Below are positions 21,105 to 31,814 of a stretch of 64,000 bases of DNA, piece after piece. Below the pieces are notes generated by a model. It saw only the letters and a program-made list of their open reading frames with translations. It did no database searches and had not been told where the DNA came from. Position 1 is the first letter of the stretch, and each line of letters starts with the position of its first letter. Source of the stretch: Micrasema longulum (Eukaryota > Arthropoda > Insecta > Trichoptera > Brachycentridae); contig JAGVSM010003730.1 in NCBI GenBank assembly GCA_022494885.1, positions 186,001-250,000 of the forward strand, in the 5' to 3' direction. A program made the position numbers and the translations under genes.

Positions 21105-21600
21105 TTATATTTATTTATTTATTTGACGGACTTATGCAGTCCAATCTAAAACTAGCAAAAACAATTTCTTATAATAAATACAGGCACTAATAAAACAAAA
21201 TACAATTAAATAAAATTAAAGCTAGGACAAAAAAAAAATCACTACCTCAAGACAAGGTCCGGTCTATCTTAGTGTCCAGATCTTGTCTCGAGTTTACAAT
21301 ACGACACAATCGGGACATTGGTGCGTGCAAGCCATAGTTTGTGCTGTGTTGATCGAGGAACAGCACATTATTAGTTCGCAACCGGCGGATTGGAACATTA
21401 AATGCCACTTGTTACAGTAACGATGGTACATCAATTAAGCCATTCAGCAAATTAAACATAAATATGGAGTCAATGTTATTTCTACGTTTTTGTAGACTTG
21501 ATATTTTTAACATTGACTCCATTTCTCCGTAAGTGTAGTCTCCCCTCTCGAGGCCAATCATCCATGCTACTTTATGAAAATGTAAAAGTATTGGAGTGAA
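21105..21600 (-). mobile_element. Jockey-like LINE 3' end
   Basis: The minus strand reads KVAWMIGLERGDYTYGEMES, MLKISSLQKRRNNIDSIFMF, NLLNGLIDVPSLL, a stop, QVAFNVPIRRLRTNNVLFLD and NYGLHAPMSRLCRIVN. This is the same segment as the plus-strand piece at 1301-2073. The element begins on the plus strand with TTTATTTATTTATTTGACGG, the complement of its AAAT-rich 3' tail. A partial copy lies at 26770-27060. Confidence 0.85.
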
Positions 21601-22790
21601 TTTCTAGAAAACATAACTCAATTATCATTTCAATTATGCTTTTATATATATATTCTTTTTCTGTTGATTTAAATGATGCTCTAATTTTGTTTTTTATTTT
21701 TTTTTAATACTACCATATTTTACTATTATCTTGTTGATTTTAATGATACCACTATTTTGTATATTTGATTATGTGTGATTCTTAATTTGTATAATTCATA
21801 TTTTAAAAATTATTTCTTATTATCTTTTTTCATTGTATTCTTTGGAATTTGATTATTTATTACATTTACCTTTTTTTCTAGATTGTGATTCTATGTCATT
21901 ATAATTTTATCTAATTAATTTTACTATGTATTTTTATTGTTATTTATTGTGGCTTGACACGAGCATAGCCTAAAAAGCCTTAATTAGTTCATAAATATTT
22001 AACTTTGTAATTTTGAATGAATAAATAAATAAATAAATTGGAATGATAAATAAATGGAATAAATTGTAGTCAGTTAAATAGGGTTTCTAAATACCGGAAT
22101 AAACGAAGAAAGGTTTATGTGTATTAAAGAGATCGATAACGGTATACATTTATAATGACATAATTTACAAACCGTTTACCTAAAATAAAATCAACAGTAA
22201 ATTTAACCTTATTTTTTTTAAATGATGGTATTGTAAAAATGTTCATACGTTTGTGAAAAGAACAGATAATATTGCCACTGTGATTTTCTGCTCTAATTCG
22301 GTTCTGTTGATTTGGTTTATTTATCTTAAGACCCGTTTACACGGAACCAAGACAAACAATTTATTACGAACAATTGTGTAAAGAAAAGTAACGGTAAAAC
22401 TAAAAGTTTTGTATTGTTACATACATATCAATATTTATGTCAAATAAAAACCCCTTGAGTCTCATTTATAAAAATATTTGGAATACGTTTTTTATTAATA
22501 TATTTTTTTCATATAAATAGGATTCACAAAGTTTTAGTGCCTTTACGTGATGTGGTAGTTGTGTTGCTAAAATAAAAAAATAACATGAATGCAGTAATAG
22601 TATTTTAGTGAAATCAAATATTAAATTAATGACAGGTTTATATTTTAATCCACTTGGTTTAATAGACTTAAAACCAGATTCATCAAAGTGTCACGGTGTC
22701 AAAAATTAAAACGTGTATATAATAACTTATATACAATGAACTTCCGCCGAAAATTTTTACTCATTTGAATGTTGTACAAAAACTCGTGCT
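21601..22790. other. Very AT-rich stretch with no recognised feature
   Basis: A simple AATA-type run lies at 22020-22040. Nothing coding is recognised. Confidence 0.5.
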
Positions 22791-22797
22791 TTAAGTA

Positions 22798-22920
22798 TAA
22801 TCATCATCACTATCCCCCTGTCCATATCTGATGGTGCATAAGGCACTGCATTAGTGGATGTAAGGTGATCAGCCTTACGCTTGAGATTCCAGTCCAGAAA
22901 CACAAAATATTAAGCATAAA
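22798..22920 (-). mobile_element. SINE-C tail fragment
   Basis: GATGGTGCATAAGGCACTGC, GTGATCAGCCTTACGCTTGA and CCAGTCCAGAAACAC match the 3' two thirds of SINE-C (compare 25965-26228). The tRNA-like head is replaced by the LINE that starts at 22921. Confidence 0.65.
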
Positions 22921-23850
22921 ATGCTTTTTTTATTTTATTAATTAAGGATATCAACAGTAATACATGTAAAAAAAATATAACAAATAAAATACACAGAGAA
23001 TAAAACCAATGATAGATATCCACAGAAATACATTAAATACTAGTATAATACATGCTAGTGTGTTTGGGTGAGTGTAAGTGTGTGATAGGGTGGGTGAGTG
23101 AGTGTTATAATGGAATAAGGGTGGACATGTGCGTAAATATTATTGCACGAGTGTCAAAAATATAAAAATATTAAGAATTAGATATAAAATAAGATTTTAT
23201 TATAGAAACTAAGTATAAGACCAAAAAGTTTGTTTTAAAATGTGCATTTTAAATGTTAATTTGTTACAATCAAACGGATCAATAAGGAGAAAGTTCAAAT
23301 TATATTCACGAGTATAAGTCGAGAGTTTTGGGCATAGTTCGTACGAACTGCTGGCACATGAAAAGGAGAGCTCGACGTGTGACGGGTGCGGTAGCCAGGG
23401 ACATTTAATGATAACTACGACATAAGAGCCGGACTATCAAGGCGTTCACTAAGTATGTCATGTAGGACCCCATCTCTAATAAATAGAAGACGGTGATCTT
23501 CTAAACTAAACAAGTGGTGCTTTTTGCAGGAATACATATAATTGAGATCGGTATTCCTGCATCTTCAGTTAAGATGTCTAAGAAATGTCCATTGAATTTT
23601 CTCGAACCTTTCTTTATGTGTGACATATTGTGGAGACCAAACAGAAGAGACATATTCGGACCAACTCTCAACCAAATTTTTATGTACCCACTCGTCCTTG
23701 TCATTTCCTAGTGCACTCCACGTAACAATAATTCTGAAACAACATACAATTTTTAGGACTAATCTAACATCATACAAGTGAAGTGGTTCTAACAAATCAT
23801 TCAACAAGCGAGCTGCTCCAGTGTCCAACCCAGTGTCCATCCCAGCTCAA
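22921..23850 (-). mobile_element. Jockey-like LINE 3' end
   Basis: Translated from the minus strand: YVSSVWSPQYVTHKERFEKI, QWTFLRHLN, a stop, then HHLFSLEDHRLLFIRDGVLH and weaker homology to about 23270. SxxWSPxYxxHxxRxExIQxxFLR is the Jockey-type RT tail. The long 3' UTR runs to a poly(T)-rich edge at 22923. Confidence 0.7.
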
Positions 23851-23854
23851 CCTT

Positions 23855-24760
23855 CTTACCCCAACAATAAAGTCCACTATCTAAACTTTTTCTCCTCCTG
23901 AGACAAGGTATTCTTCACAGCTCGTCCACTCCCTCAACACATGCCATAAATTTTACAATAACAAATTTTATTTTATTACAAATTTTACTGTGCAGCTGTA
24001 TTTTTCTGTAAAAATATTTTTCATTAGGAATTTGAAACTCAAAGTATAAGGTAGAGTAATTTATGAATTGTTACTGATAACATTTTGTGAAGAAAACTTT
24101 TTGAATTTTTGTTAATGTTTTTTTAAATCCCACTGCGGCGTCCGTCATAAAAATTAAAAAAAAAATAAGTAGAGGTACAAACAAAGGCAACAAGAATCTG
24201 GAAGGTTTCATTATTTGTTCTTCTATTTATGGCAATTTAGATCAATTTGAAAGTATGTTAATTAACAATTATTTGGTTGACAAAAAAGTTTTGGACTACA
24301 TCGCTGTGTCGATTATCTGGATCAAAGAAAACAATATTAAAAAACGCCATTCACATTCACAGAAAAGGCAGTAGAAATCTAAAAACATTAATTATTTGTT
24401 GTTCTTCTTGTAGTTTTTTTCGCTTTTTTGAGCGCGCGATTTTTGACATATTATTTTTTTAATAATGCGGAACTTAAATACACAAACAGTTCAGCTCACA
24501 GTTAAAATTAAAATCGTGGAATACAGTTAAAAAGTTGAACTTTAATTATATTTCGCAAATGAGGTTAACTACTAGTTTCTCGGAAATTTAACTATTCGAG
24601 ACGTTCCGCACAACGGAAATCCCACGACAATAAAAGTAATTAAAAAAATAATTATAATAGTAATTATTAATAAATAATATCTAACATATTTCCTAAGCTA
24701 TTTTAACGGATAAAATCAAATATTAAAGTTGGTACATTTTTTATTTTTTTTAAAGAAACA
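23855..24760. other. AT-rich stretch with no recognised feature
   Basis: A tiny SINE-B-like scrap (CACTGCGGCGTCCGTCATAA) lies near 24130. Otherwise nothing is recognised. Confidence 0.4.
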
Positions 24761-24764
24761 TTGA

Positions 24765-24948
24765 TTTCTGGCTATTTACCAAAATATTTTGATTTTTGGG
24801 GCTATTTTCAACGAGTTGTAAATAACTCACTATTAGAAAAGGGTAATAGAGTTGGGATAGAGTGGGGTTCGAACCTCGGTTCTTTGATCCGTGAGTCCGC
24901 AACACTAGCCATGGGACCACAACCCGATTCATGGCTCGCGGTATTTTA
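24765..24948 (-). mobile_element. SINE-A copy, full length
   Basis: The minus strand runs from GGTTGTGGTCCCATGGCTAG through GGTTCGAACCC (box B, one mismatch) and CACTCTATCCC to the tail ATTTACAACTCGTTGAAAAT and CCAAAATATTTTGG. It lies directly next to repeat G. Confidence 0.8.
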
Positions 24949-24954
24949 AATCTT

Positions 24955-25275
24955 TATGAGGTACTTCGGCCATACAGAAAATTAGATACAAAATATGTTT
25001 TCTTGCGTGTGGTAAAAATTAAAGCATTAAATTGAACCTCAAAGTTTCTTGAAAATGCACGACAAAAATAATAAAAAATATTCAAATAAAAACAAACTAA
25101 TTTGAACGACGTCACTAGTTCATAATAATCAACCAATGATAAGAGAGCTGTAAAAGAAATACGGTTTACTTACCGTAAACGGACCAATCGGTAGAAATGA
25201 CCGAGAATAAACGGAAGAGAACCTTTGATGTCACGTGCGGAGTATTTTCAGAAATACGGAACTTAAAAAATTATA
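24955..25275 (-). repeat. Family G repeat, copy 2
   Basis: This is the inverted partner of 12430-12720. On the minus strand it has CTTCCGTTTATTCTCGGTCA, CCGATTGGTCCGTTTACGGT, AAGTAAACCG, GAACTAGTGACGTCGTTCAA and ACACGCAAGAAAACATATTT. No common ORF is kept. Confidence 0.65.
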
Positions 25276-25599
25276 GCGCTGATAAATACGATATAAAAAA
25301 TGTTTAAAAAAATATTAATTGATATATATATTAGTATATAATGACTGTTACATATATTATATGTAATACGATATTTACCAATGAAGTATCAAACTTTTTA
25401 TAATGACAAAATTTCGAATCATGTTGGTTAATAAGACAAAAATATAATACATAAAAGAATAAAAAAAATAAAAAATTGTTCCTTTTTAAAAAATATCCAT
25501 TAAATATCAAAATCAGTTAGTTATCTTTTTTAAATTTAAAAATAATAAATTTTGAAATTATAAAATTCATTAATTTGATCTCTCAATGGAACAAGATGC

Positions 25600-25818
25600 C
25601 CGGATTTTTTAAAAAGGAATTCTCCGCTGAGCCTCTATTTAAGAGGCTTGTCAGGAAGTGGGAAAGAGAATGTGGATGAAAATTATAAAAATAAACTCCC
25701 AGAGCAATTGAGAAAAAAATCTTTCTTGAATTTCTCAGTTGTAACTGCCGTAAATCGAACCCGCGAAGCCAGTTTCACAGTTAGCTGTCTAACCAACTAC
25801 CCCCCGGTGCCTGTCATA
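25600..25818 (-). mobile_element. SINE-D copy
   Basis: On the minus strand the head is TAGTTGGTTAGACAGCTAAC, box B CGGGTTCGATTTACGG, and the tail TGACAAGCCTCTTAAATAGA. It is the best SINE-D head in the window, with one box B mismatch. Confidence 0.75.
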
Positions 25819-25964
25819 CATTTCAATAGTGTAATACATCAGTGCATGAGTAAAATCAACACCAAAATGTTAAATAAGATAAAATAATAGTGACTTCTCG
25901 CACACGAAACCAATGTAATGTTTGCCCAATTTATTGTATTAACTTAGGAAGTATTTTTTTTTCA

Positions 25965-26228
25965 TACAATCATCATTATTTTATTTCCGCACCTGATGGT
26001 GCATAGGCCACTACATTGGTCCGCCAATCGCAGTGTATCTTGATAGTTTTTGTTACAGGAAGGTAAGATGATCAGTCTTACGCTTCAGTTACCATTTCAG
26101 GGACTATGAATATTCTGGTGTGAAAACGCCCTTTTTAATAAATATTTCACATCAACCATGTGATGAATTGAACCCGAGACCTCTCGCATGGTAGGCAAAC
26201 GCGCTGACTATTACGCCACGAGGCCAAC
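25965..26228 (-). mobile_element. SINE-C copy, full length
   Basis: On the minus strand the tRNA-like head is GGCCTCGTGGCGTAATAGTC, AGCGCGTTTGCCTACCATGC and GAGGTCTCGGGTTCAATTCA. It is followed by the body (TAACTGAAGCGTAAGACTGA) and tail (ACCATCAGGTGCGGAAATAA). Box B is one base from GGTTCGATTC. Confidence 0.8.
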
Positions 26229-26299
26229 CGCACACATACACGGTGCCACGTGGAATATATCCCACGTGTAAAAAGAGGTTCCGGTGTTTTGTACCCGTG

Positions 26300-26425
26300 T
26301 AAGGGCGGATCAAGAATACAGTTCTATGTGTGAAATCATAACTCTAGACACGTTTTTTTTACTCGATGGTTTTTCTCCTGAGGTAAAAATCCTGAAAAAA
26401 GAAATCGTGTGTGAGTTTTTTTGAG
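26300..26425 (+). repeat. Module M copy, divergent to SINE-C
   Basis: GGGCGGATCAAGAATACAGT, TCTATGTGTGAAATCATAAC and GGTAAAAATCCTGAAAAAAG match module M at 51535-51664. Here M points away from the neighbouring SINE-C, whereas at the three other sites it is in line with it. Confidence 0.55.
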
Positions 26426-26769
26426 ATACTGTCTTTTTTTTGCTACGGTTAAAATTTAGCTCATAATCTCTTGCTAGTTTGCTATTACTACCAAATAATG
26501 AAGTGGATAAAATCATAATCGCTTTGTTGAAAAAAATATCTCACAAAAGTAATCAAAAGCAGACTTTCTCGATCGCAAGCTGGATGAATTATCAGCTGTA
26601 AGCGTAAGTAGTTTAGTACCCATCTGGACCGCCCTAGGAAATAAATTTTCCGGCTTCTATTTCTTGTAAAACATAACGGCCAATTACCACCTTCCTTCCT
26701 TTATTGACCCGAGATAACATTCTAGAGTCTAGTCTAAAGTTATGTTAAGGTTTTAGCATTTGTCGAGAT

Positions 26770-27060
26770 CACCACAATTATTTATTTATTTATTTGACGG
26801 ACTTATGCAGTCTTTTCTAACAATGGTAAATACGATTTCGTATAATAAATACAAGCACTAATAAAATAAAATACAATTAAATAAAATATAAATTACTACC
26901 TCAAGACAAGATCCGGTCTATCTGAGTGAATTTTTAAATATGTAAAGACTTTTACTAAAAAAGTGCAGATCTTGTTTCGAGTTTACAATACAATACAATC
27001 GGGACATTCGTGCATGTAAGCCATAGTTTGTGCTGTGTTGATCGAGGAATTATAAAGTAT
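26770..27060 (-). mobile_element. Jockey-like LINE 3' end, short
   Basis: Similar to 21105-21420 over the tail (TTTATTTATTTGACGGACTT), CTCAAGACAAGATCCGGTCT, CGAGTTTACAATACAATACA and GCCATAGTTTGTGCTGTGTT. It is truncated after GATCGAGGAAT. About 30 extra bases lie at 26930-26960 compared with the other copy. Confidence 0.75.
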
Positions 27061-27239
27061 TAAAGCTGTATTATACGAATGAGAAAACTAAGCAGATTTT
27101 GACGAAATAAATGGTGTTTTAGTAGTTTTACAAATCCTTCAAATCAGAAGTAATAAATGTTATATGAACTACTTGTATGCTAATGTTATTTTATATTTTT
27201 CATAAAATATAGGCTTGCATAGTAAAATAGGAAAAAATG

Positions 27240-27378
27240 CTAATGCCTGTTCCACAACAGGTCAGGAGGTCCAGTGGTGAATTACAGAAAAAAATCACGC
27301 CAAATTTTTGTGTTCTCACCGGGAATCGAACTCGGAATCTCTCGTACGTGAGTCAAGCGTCTTGACACAGGGCATCTT
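27240..27378 (-). mobile_element. SINE-B copy
   Basis: On the minus strand, SINE-B head GTCAAGACGCTTGACTCACG, box B GAGTTCGATTCCCGGTGAGA, then the short body and CCTCCTGACCTGTTGTGG. One box B mismatch. Confidence 0.75.
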
Positions 27379-27404
27379 TTCGCCTTCAAACCATTTTTTT
27401 GCAT

Positions 27405-27578
27405 TAACTGAGAAATCACAGTGCATGAATAATACAAGAGGCAATTGAAATACAAGAGCACCCAAATAACATACAAAGACGGCGGGTTGAAATTAAACTC
27501 AACACGGATCCCGGCACAACACACTACAAAAATGAAACGGAATGTATCTGCTGCCGACTGCGACACGGTACAAATTAT
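27405..27578 (+). mobile_element. Penelope-like element C-terminal tail, frameshifted
   Basis: The nucleotide sequence parallels 2815-2960 (GAGGCAATTGAAATACAAGA, AGCACCCAAATAACAT, CCCGGCACAACACACTACAA, CTGCCGACTGCGACACGGTA). It is the end of a PLE protein gene with a frame shift. The PLE-type 3' block follows within 50 bp. Confidence 0.55.
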
Positions 27579-27621
27579 TAGTGGATAAACACTTCTTTTT
27601 TTAAATAAAAAAACATTTTTT

Positions 27622-27700
27622 CCTGATGATACTGTAATGGTTGCTGAAACGTCAGAACAAATCCAGCGTACACGGGATCACCCAAAAAGATGAGTATTGA
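27622..27700 (+). ncRNA. PLE-type 3' block with hammerhead-like core
   Basis: It reads CCTGATGAT, then ACTGTAATGGTTGCT, GAAACGTCAGAACAAATCC and TACACGGGATCACCC. CTGATGA and GAAAC are present in the right order, but stem II pairs poorly. Homologous blocks are at 53520-53605 (+) and 2345-2400 (-). Confidence 0.4.
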
Positions 27701-27704
27701 TAAC

Positions 27705-28635
27705 AGTGACCTTGAAAACCTACGTAGAGTTAAATTCAATTAAAATCTGGGTTCACGAAATAAAAGATCAGCAAAAACGTACCCGCTTTTACAGTAGGTG
27801 TTAAAATCTTAACCGGTGTTTTAGAATAGACAACCCTTGGTTTACCAGTATGTAACGAGTTGACCTGAACTAGGAAGGATACAAAAATGTACATATATAC
27901 ATTATGGATATTATTACGTAGGTGTAAGGAGAAATTCCATAAGCCTGCAGCGCTTATATAAGGAAGAGAAGTGGCTTGCAAATTGTGCCCACATAAAGCA
28001 CTAGTAAGAAGACTTGAAGTGGTCCGCCTACGCAAATTATTGAAGGTACATTTTAACGAAGAGAAACCTTTGAAGTCAATAAATACGGCATAGAGTGTCG
28101 ATTAAATGGAAGATCAATTATTTTATTACGAATAAGGGTTGATGGAACGTCTAATTATGTGGAATTTACAAACCTACGCATTGAAATATCAATGTTTCAT
28201 TTAAATAAGAATTATACATAATTTATATTATTTTTTACAAACGTACATTGAAATACAAAATTGATTTCTAGAAAAAATACATTTACGTATGCGCGACAAA
28301 ATTTGCGTAAATAAACACTTTATGTTTCGATTTATGCTATTTATTCACCATGCTTAATGGAATTTCATTGTTATCCTGTAACTCTGTCGCTTTTCTTGCA
28401 TTGAAATACTCGTATTAGTGTATCTCTTTAGACATGTTTTTTTCTTTTTTAAATGTATGTACTTAAATGATCTTAACACTGCATGAATATATGAAAGAGG
28501 GCGAGGAGAGAGTTAGAGGGCGAAAGCGCTAATTGGTCTAATAAATAGGCGGAAATTTACCAAGTATTTTTTATTGCATCCATAACTTCCACCCAAATAC
28601 AAGTTCTTTTATAAAGCTACACTAACGCTTCATAC
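27705..28635. other. Stretch with no recognised feature
   Basis: Short ORFs only; none resembles a known family. Confidence 0.45.
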
Positions 28636-28639
28636 ACAT

Positions 28640-29330
28640 TTTATGTACATAAAAGGGCGGGCATATTGCCAGAAGGCAATTTCTTCCAACCTACACAAAC
28701 AGTTCAAATTGAGAAAATAATAAGTAGATGGACATATTCTAGATATTAATACAGAATCACGTAAATTTATACAGAATTCGAAACAAAAATAATCTCAAAT
28801 TCTATACTTTACTATGAAGAGAGTAGAGAAGATGAGAAGAAAAACAAAAGAAAGGAAAAACTAACATATTTAGCAAATATAGATAGTATTATTTCAATTT
28901 TATTTCAATGTAAAAAAAGAAGGAGCGCGGGCGTCTCTGACATTAGTGGATAGATTATTCCATAATCGAGCAGATTCTACTGTAAAAAAGGAGGCACAAA
29001 TTAGAGCGATGAATGAGTATTAAAATATAAAACGTATACAGACATTCTGAAATCGTAACAAGTTATCAAGCAGCTCAGAATTAGTGTCTGGAAACATACA
29101 TCTGCATAATCAAGGAGTGAGAGAAGTAAGCTCTGGACTTTGATTGGTTAACTTTGATTGATAAGAATCTTTTAAGTGATTGCAAACTGCTATAAAATTT
29201 ACGACTAACTTCGTTAACCTGATCGTGCTACCCTAAATGCTTCTGCACCTTAATATCTCAGTTTTGATGGAAGGCATGAAAGGAATTTCCGTGCCATTTA
29301 TTTTGAAAAGAGGAAGTGACTTTATGTACC
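28640..29330 (-). mobile_element. LINE 3' end, degraded
   Basis: The plus-strand start has ACATAAAAGGGCGGGCATAT and TGCCAGAAGGCAATTTCTTC, the complement of the 3' UTR seen at 5820-5900 and 50460-50520. Further in, the minus strand suggests the same RT tail as 5351-5680, with many stops. The 5' limit is uncertain. Confidence 0.65.
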
Positions 29331-29514
29331 TAACTCAATTTTGATCGTTGATAGTTGCTGATATATGATTGTTGAATAATGATACATTTGTTATTTAATA
29401 ATTTAAATGTGATGTTCTAGATAAAAATAAAGTCGTTCCACTCAAGGTGTGGTAGTTAATTATGTAAAGTATAGCTAACGTGACATGAAATATAAAAAAC
29501 ATATTTGAGCTCTT

Positions 29515-29645
29515 GCGATTAACCCAAGTATTTTAATTTTAGGCCCATTTTTAACTAGTAAATAACTGTACTGGAGAATGGGATCTAAGTTATTGTAAAA
29601 CTGAAATTTTAGATCCGTAAATCTGTGATTCTACCAATGTATGAA
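29515..29645 (-). mobile_element. SINE-A copy, strongly diverged
   Basis: The minus strand retains the tail (AGTTATTTACTAGTTAAAAA, TGGGCCTAAAATTAAAATAC) and part of the head around CACAGATTTACGGATCTAAA. Box B is lost. Confidence 0.5.
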
Positions 29646-30079
29646 ATACGTTTTAGTAAATACGCCTAGTTACATTTTGTTTTTATATTTCTAATTGAAA
29701 AATTCTTGTAATTTGTTATTGTTAAAAAATAATCATTGACCCCCACAGTTGTTAAATTGGTTGGAGTGTAAAGAAATTATGATTTTCACCACGCAGAAAA
29801 AATGACAGCTTGAAACACATTTAATTTATAACTACTCATAACTTTCGTATTGGGAGATTATTAGTTTTGTATACTCATAAAGTCACGATCGTTTATGTTT
29901 GATGAATGTTTATGTTTTTATTATAATTTATCTTCCATTTACCCGTCCCGTTCAATGGATGGTGTAAGGTAATAAATAACTCGATCATTTAGAGTAAATG
30001 GTATTGATTGTTCAAAATATATTTCATCGTATCGACAATGACCCTCGATCACAATAAGCTAATAGAGTAAGAGATTTAA

Positions 30080-30690
30080 ATCTTGTGTGGCTGTGATGTC
30101 ACACTAGTCGACATAGGATACAAGACTTGATATATATTTCTTATTTTTTTAAATTATGAATTCGTATTTTTTGTGATCTTCAAACGGACATTTTCACACA
30201 GGATTTAGAAGGCAAATTCTGTATAACTCTGCTGGATGTTAATACAAAAAATGATTATCTTTGCTACGCGAAGAATGAATGTCCGCTAATTCAGCAACAC
30301 ATCTGTATAAGAGAGAGCACGACGATATACCTCATAACAAAGAAGACAGATACGCTGAGCTGTAGCGGATGTTGAGTAAAACAAATTCATTCTTCAGTCG
30401 GTTGATAACAGTGATGAGGGACGCACGCGCGTAATATGAGCGGCGTATTTGTGATTTTTAATTAATTTTGCTATAACAGGGCTAACTTATATGTTTATTT
30501 GCTTAAATTATGGAAAATGAATGATTAAGTAGTATGTGTTTATGATTTTTTTTTTCAAAGGTCCTGACTTAAGAAAATTACGCCTTTTACTAGTGGTAAC
30601 ACGGTGTTACATAACCGCGCGCAAAGGGATTATTTACCACAGTCTTTTAAGAGTTAACTGTGTTTGTGAATACAGTCAACGCTAATATTC
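30080..30690 (+). repeat. Family F repeat, longest uninterrupted copy
   Basis: It starts CTTGTGTGGCTGTGATGTCA and includes ATTTTTTGTGATCTTCAAAC, TATAAGAGAGAGCACGACGA, CTCATAACAAAGA, AACAGTGATGAGGGACGC and GCTATAACAGGGCTAACTTA. Related copies lie at 44725-45490, 47670-48478 and 55555-55760. It is non-coding. It could be an LTR or a non-autonomous DNA element, but I cannot decide. Confidence 0.65.
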
Positions 30691-31132
30691 ACGCATTTAA
30701 AAATGGTTTTCAAAAATATTGGAATCAAACTAAAGCCTTGGCCCTCGAAGGAAATTATTTAATATTTTAATACGTCACAATTTTTTCAGATAATATTTTA
30801 TAATCATAATTTCATGATTTCTTTCCACTTTAGAATTTTTCAGGAAATTTTTGGTCTCTTCATTTAAGTTACAGATCCAATATTTTAACCGTAATTTTCT
30901 AGTGTTTGTTCAGCACAGTTTGCCCAGAAGGAAAACCCGGATTTGATTCCCGATTCGATTTACTCAAAGATAACGCTTTATCCAATATAAAATAATTAGC
31001 TTAAGGCGCGGGGAAGTACGGTATACGCTTGGTAAACTAGAATCATAGTAGTGATTCTTATCTGCAGCTCTAATATTTGGTTGAATTAGTCAGGGTTATA
31101 TTACAGTGTGTATTTATTATGTTATAAGACGG

Positions 31133-31188
31133 GTGGGCGAGTAGATTTGAGGTTAAATGAGAAAGATGGGTTACAATTTAAGTTATTT
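31133..31188 (+). repeat. Short dispersed repeat, pair of 2545-2610
   Basis: TAGATTTGAGGTTAAATGAG and AAAGATGG match the other copy. The homology stops at the edge of the Penelope-like fragment. Confidence 0.5.
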
Positions 31189-31812
31189 TTATCAAAAACA
31201 TTTTTCACTTTGTGGTATGACATTTTACACTTATTTGTTTATAAATTTGTATAAACCACTTTAATTTTTTTAATTACACTTCGACCGGTTTCGAGGTTAC
31301 TACCTCATCGTCAGGAATTTAACTAACTTATAATTACACGCGTTGCTATTTATATAATAAAATATTGTATGAAAGAGACAGAAAATTGAAAGAAAGAGAG
31401 AGAAAGAAGATAAAATAAATCATAACGGGAATAGTTTTAAAAGAGGACTCGAAGTTAAATTTAATTGATTATTTATTATTTGAAGTTGTTGATTAATGGC
31501 TTTACTAATTTCTTATCGTTCTAAATTATCTAAACGAAAACCATTTTTATTGACATGCAAAATTTCTACACACGTTTCTTGATTAAATTCACGGTTTTCG
31601 GATATAAGATGATTTGCGAATTCTGAAAAATTATTATTACTCAGACATCTTATATGTTCTTTGATTCTAACTTTAAATTTACGTGAAGTTTTTCCAATAT
31701 AGAAATTTGGGCAATTTAAACAATTTAATTTATAAATTCCCGAATGATTTAATTTATCATCCTTATCTTTACAATTTGTTAATATTTTACCTATGTTATT
31801 ATTTTTACTCCT
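31187..31812 (-). mobile_element. Penelope-like element 3' part with GIY-YIG region
   Basis: The minus-strand frame 31812-31420 reads NNIGKILTNC, then HSGIYKLNCLNCPNFYIGKT, SRKFKVRIKEHIRC, FANHLISENREFN and VEILHVNKNGFRLDNLER. GIYKLxC...FYIGKTxRxFxxRxxEH is the GIY-YIG endonuclease signature placed C-terminal to the RT in Penelope-like retroelements. A stop codon at 31513-31515 interrupts the frame where a Tyr is expected; then EISKAINQQLQIINN and the end at 31420. The RT itself is absent (5' truncation). The 3' region 31187-31419 contains a hammerhead-like core and ends at TTTTTGATAA. A near-identical terminus is at 48479-48700. Confidence 0.85.
31280..31317 (-). ncRNA. Candidate hammerhead ribozyme in PLE 3' region
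   Basis: Minus strand: stem I TTC, CTGACGA, extra T, stem II GAGG-TAGTAA-CCTC, GAAA, loopless stem III ACC/GGT, cleavage-site C, stem I GAA. Stem I pairs only three bases directly; more distal UUAA/UUAA pairing is possible. The position about 100 bp after the PLE stop codon fits the reported hammerhead motifs of PLE termini. Confidence 0.55.
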
Positions 31813-31814
31813 TC

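Noticed and set aside
21463..21517. Hairpin formed by GGAGTCAATGTT and AACATTGACTCC
   Set aside because: Both halves are codons of the minus-strand LINE RT tail (MESMLK and NIDSI regions); the symmetry is probably chance.
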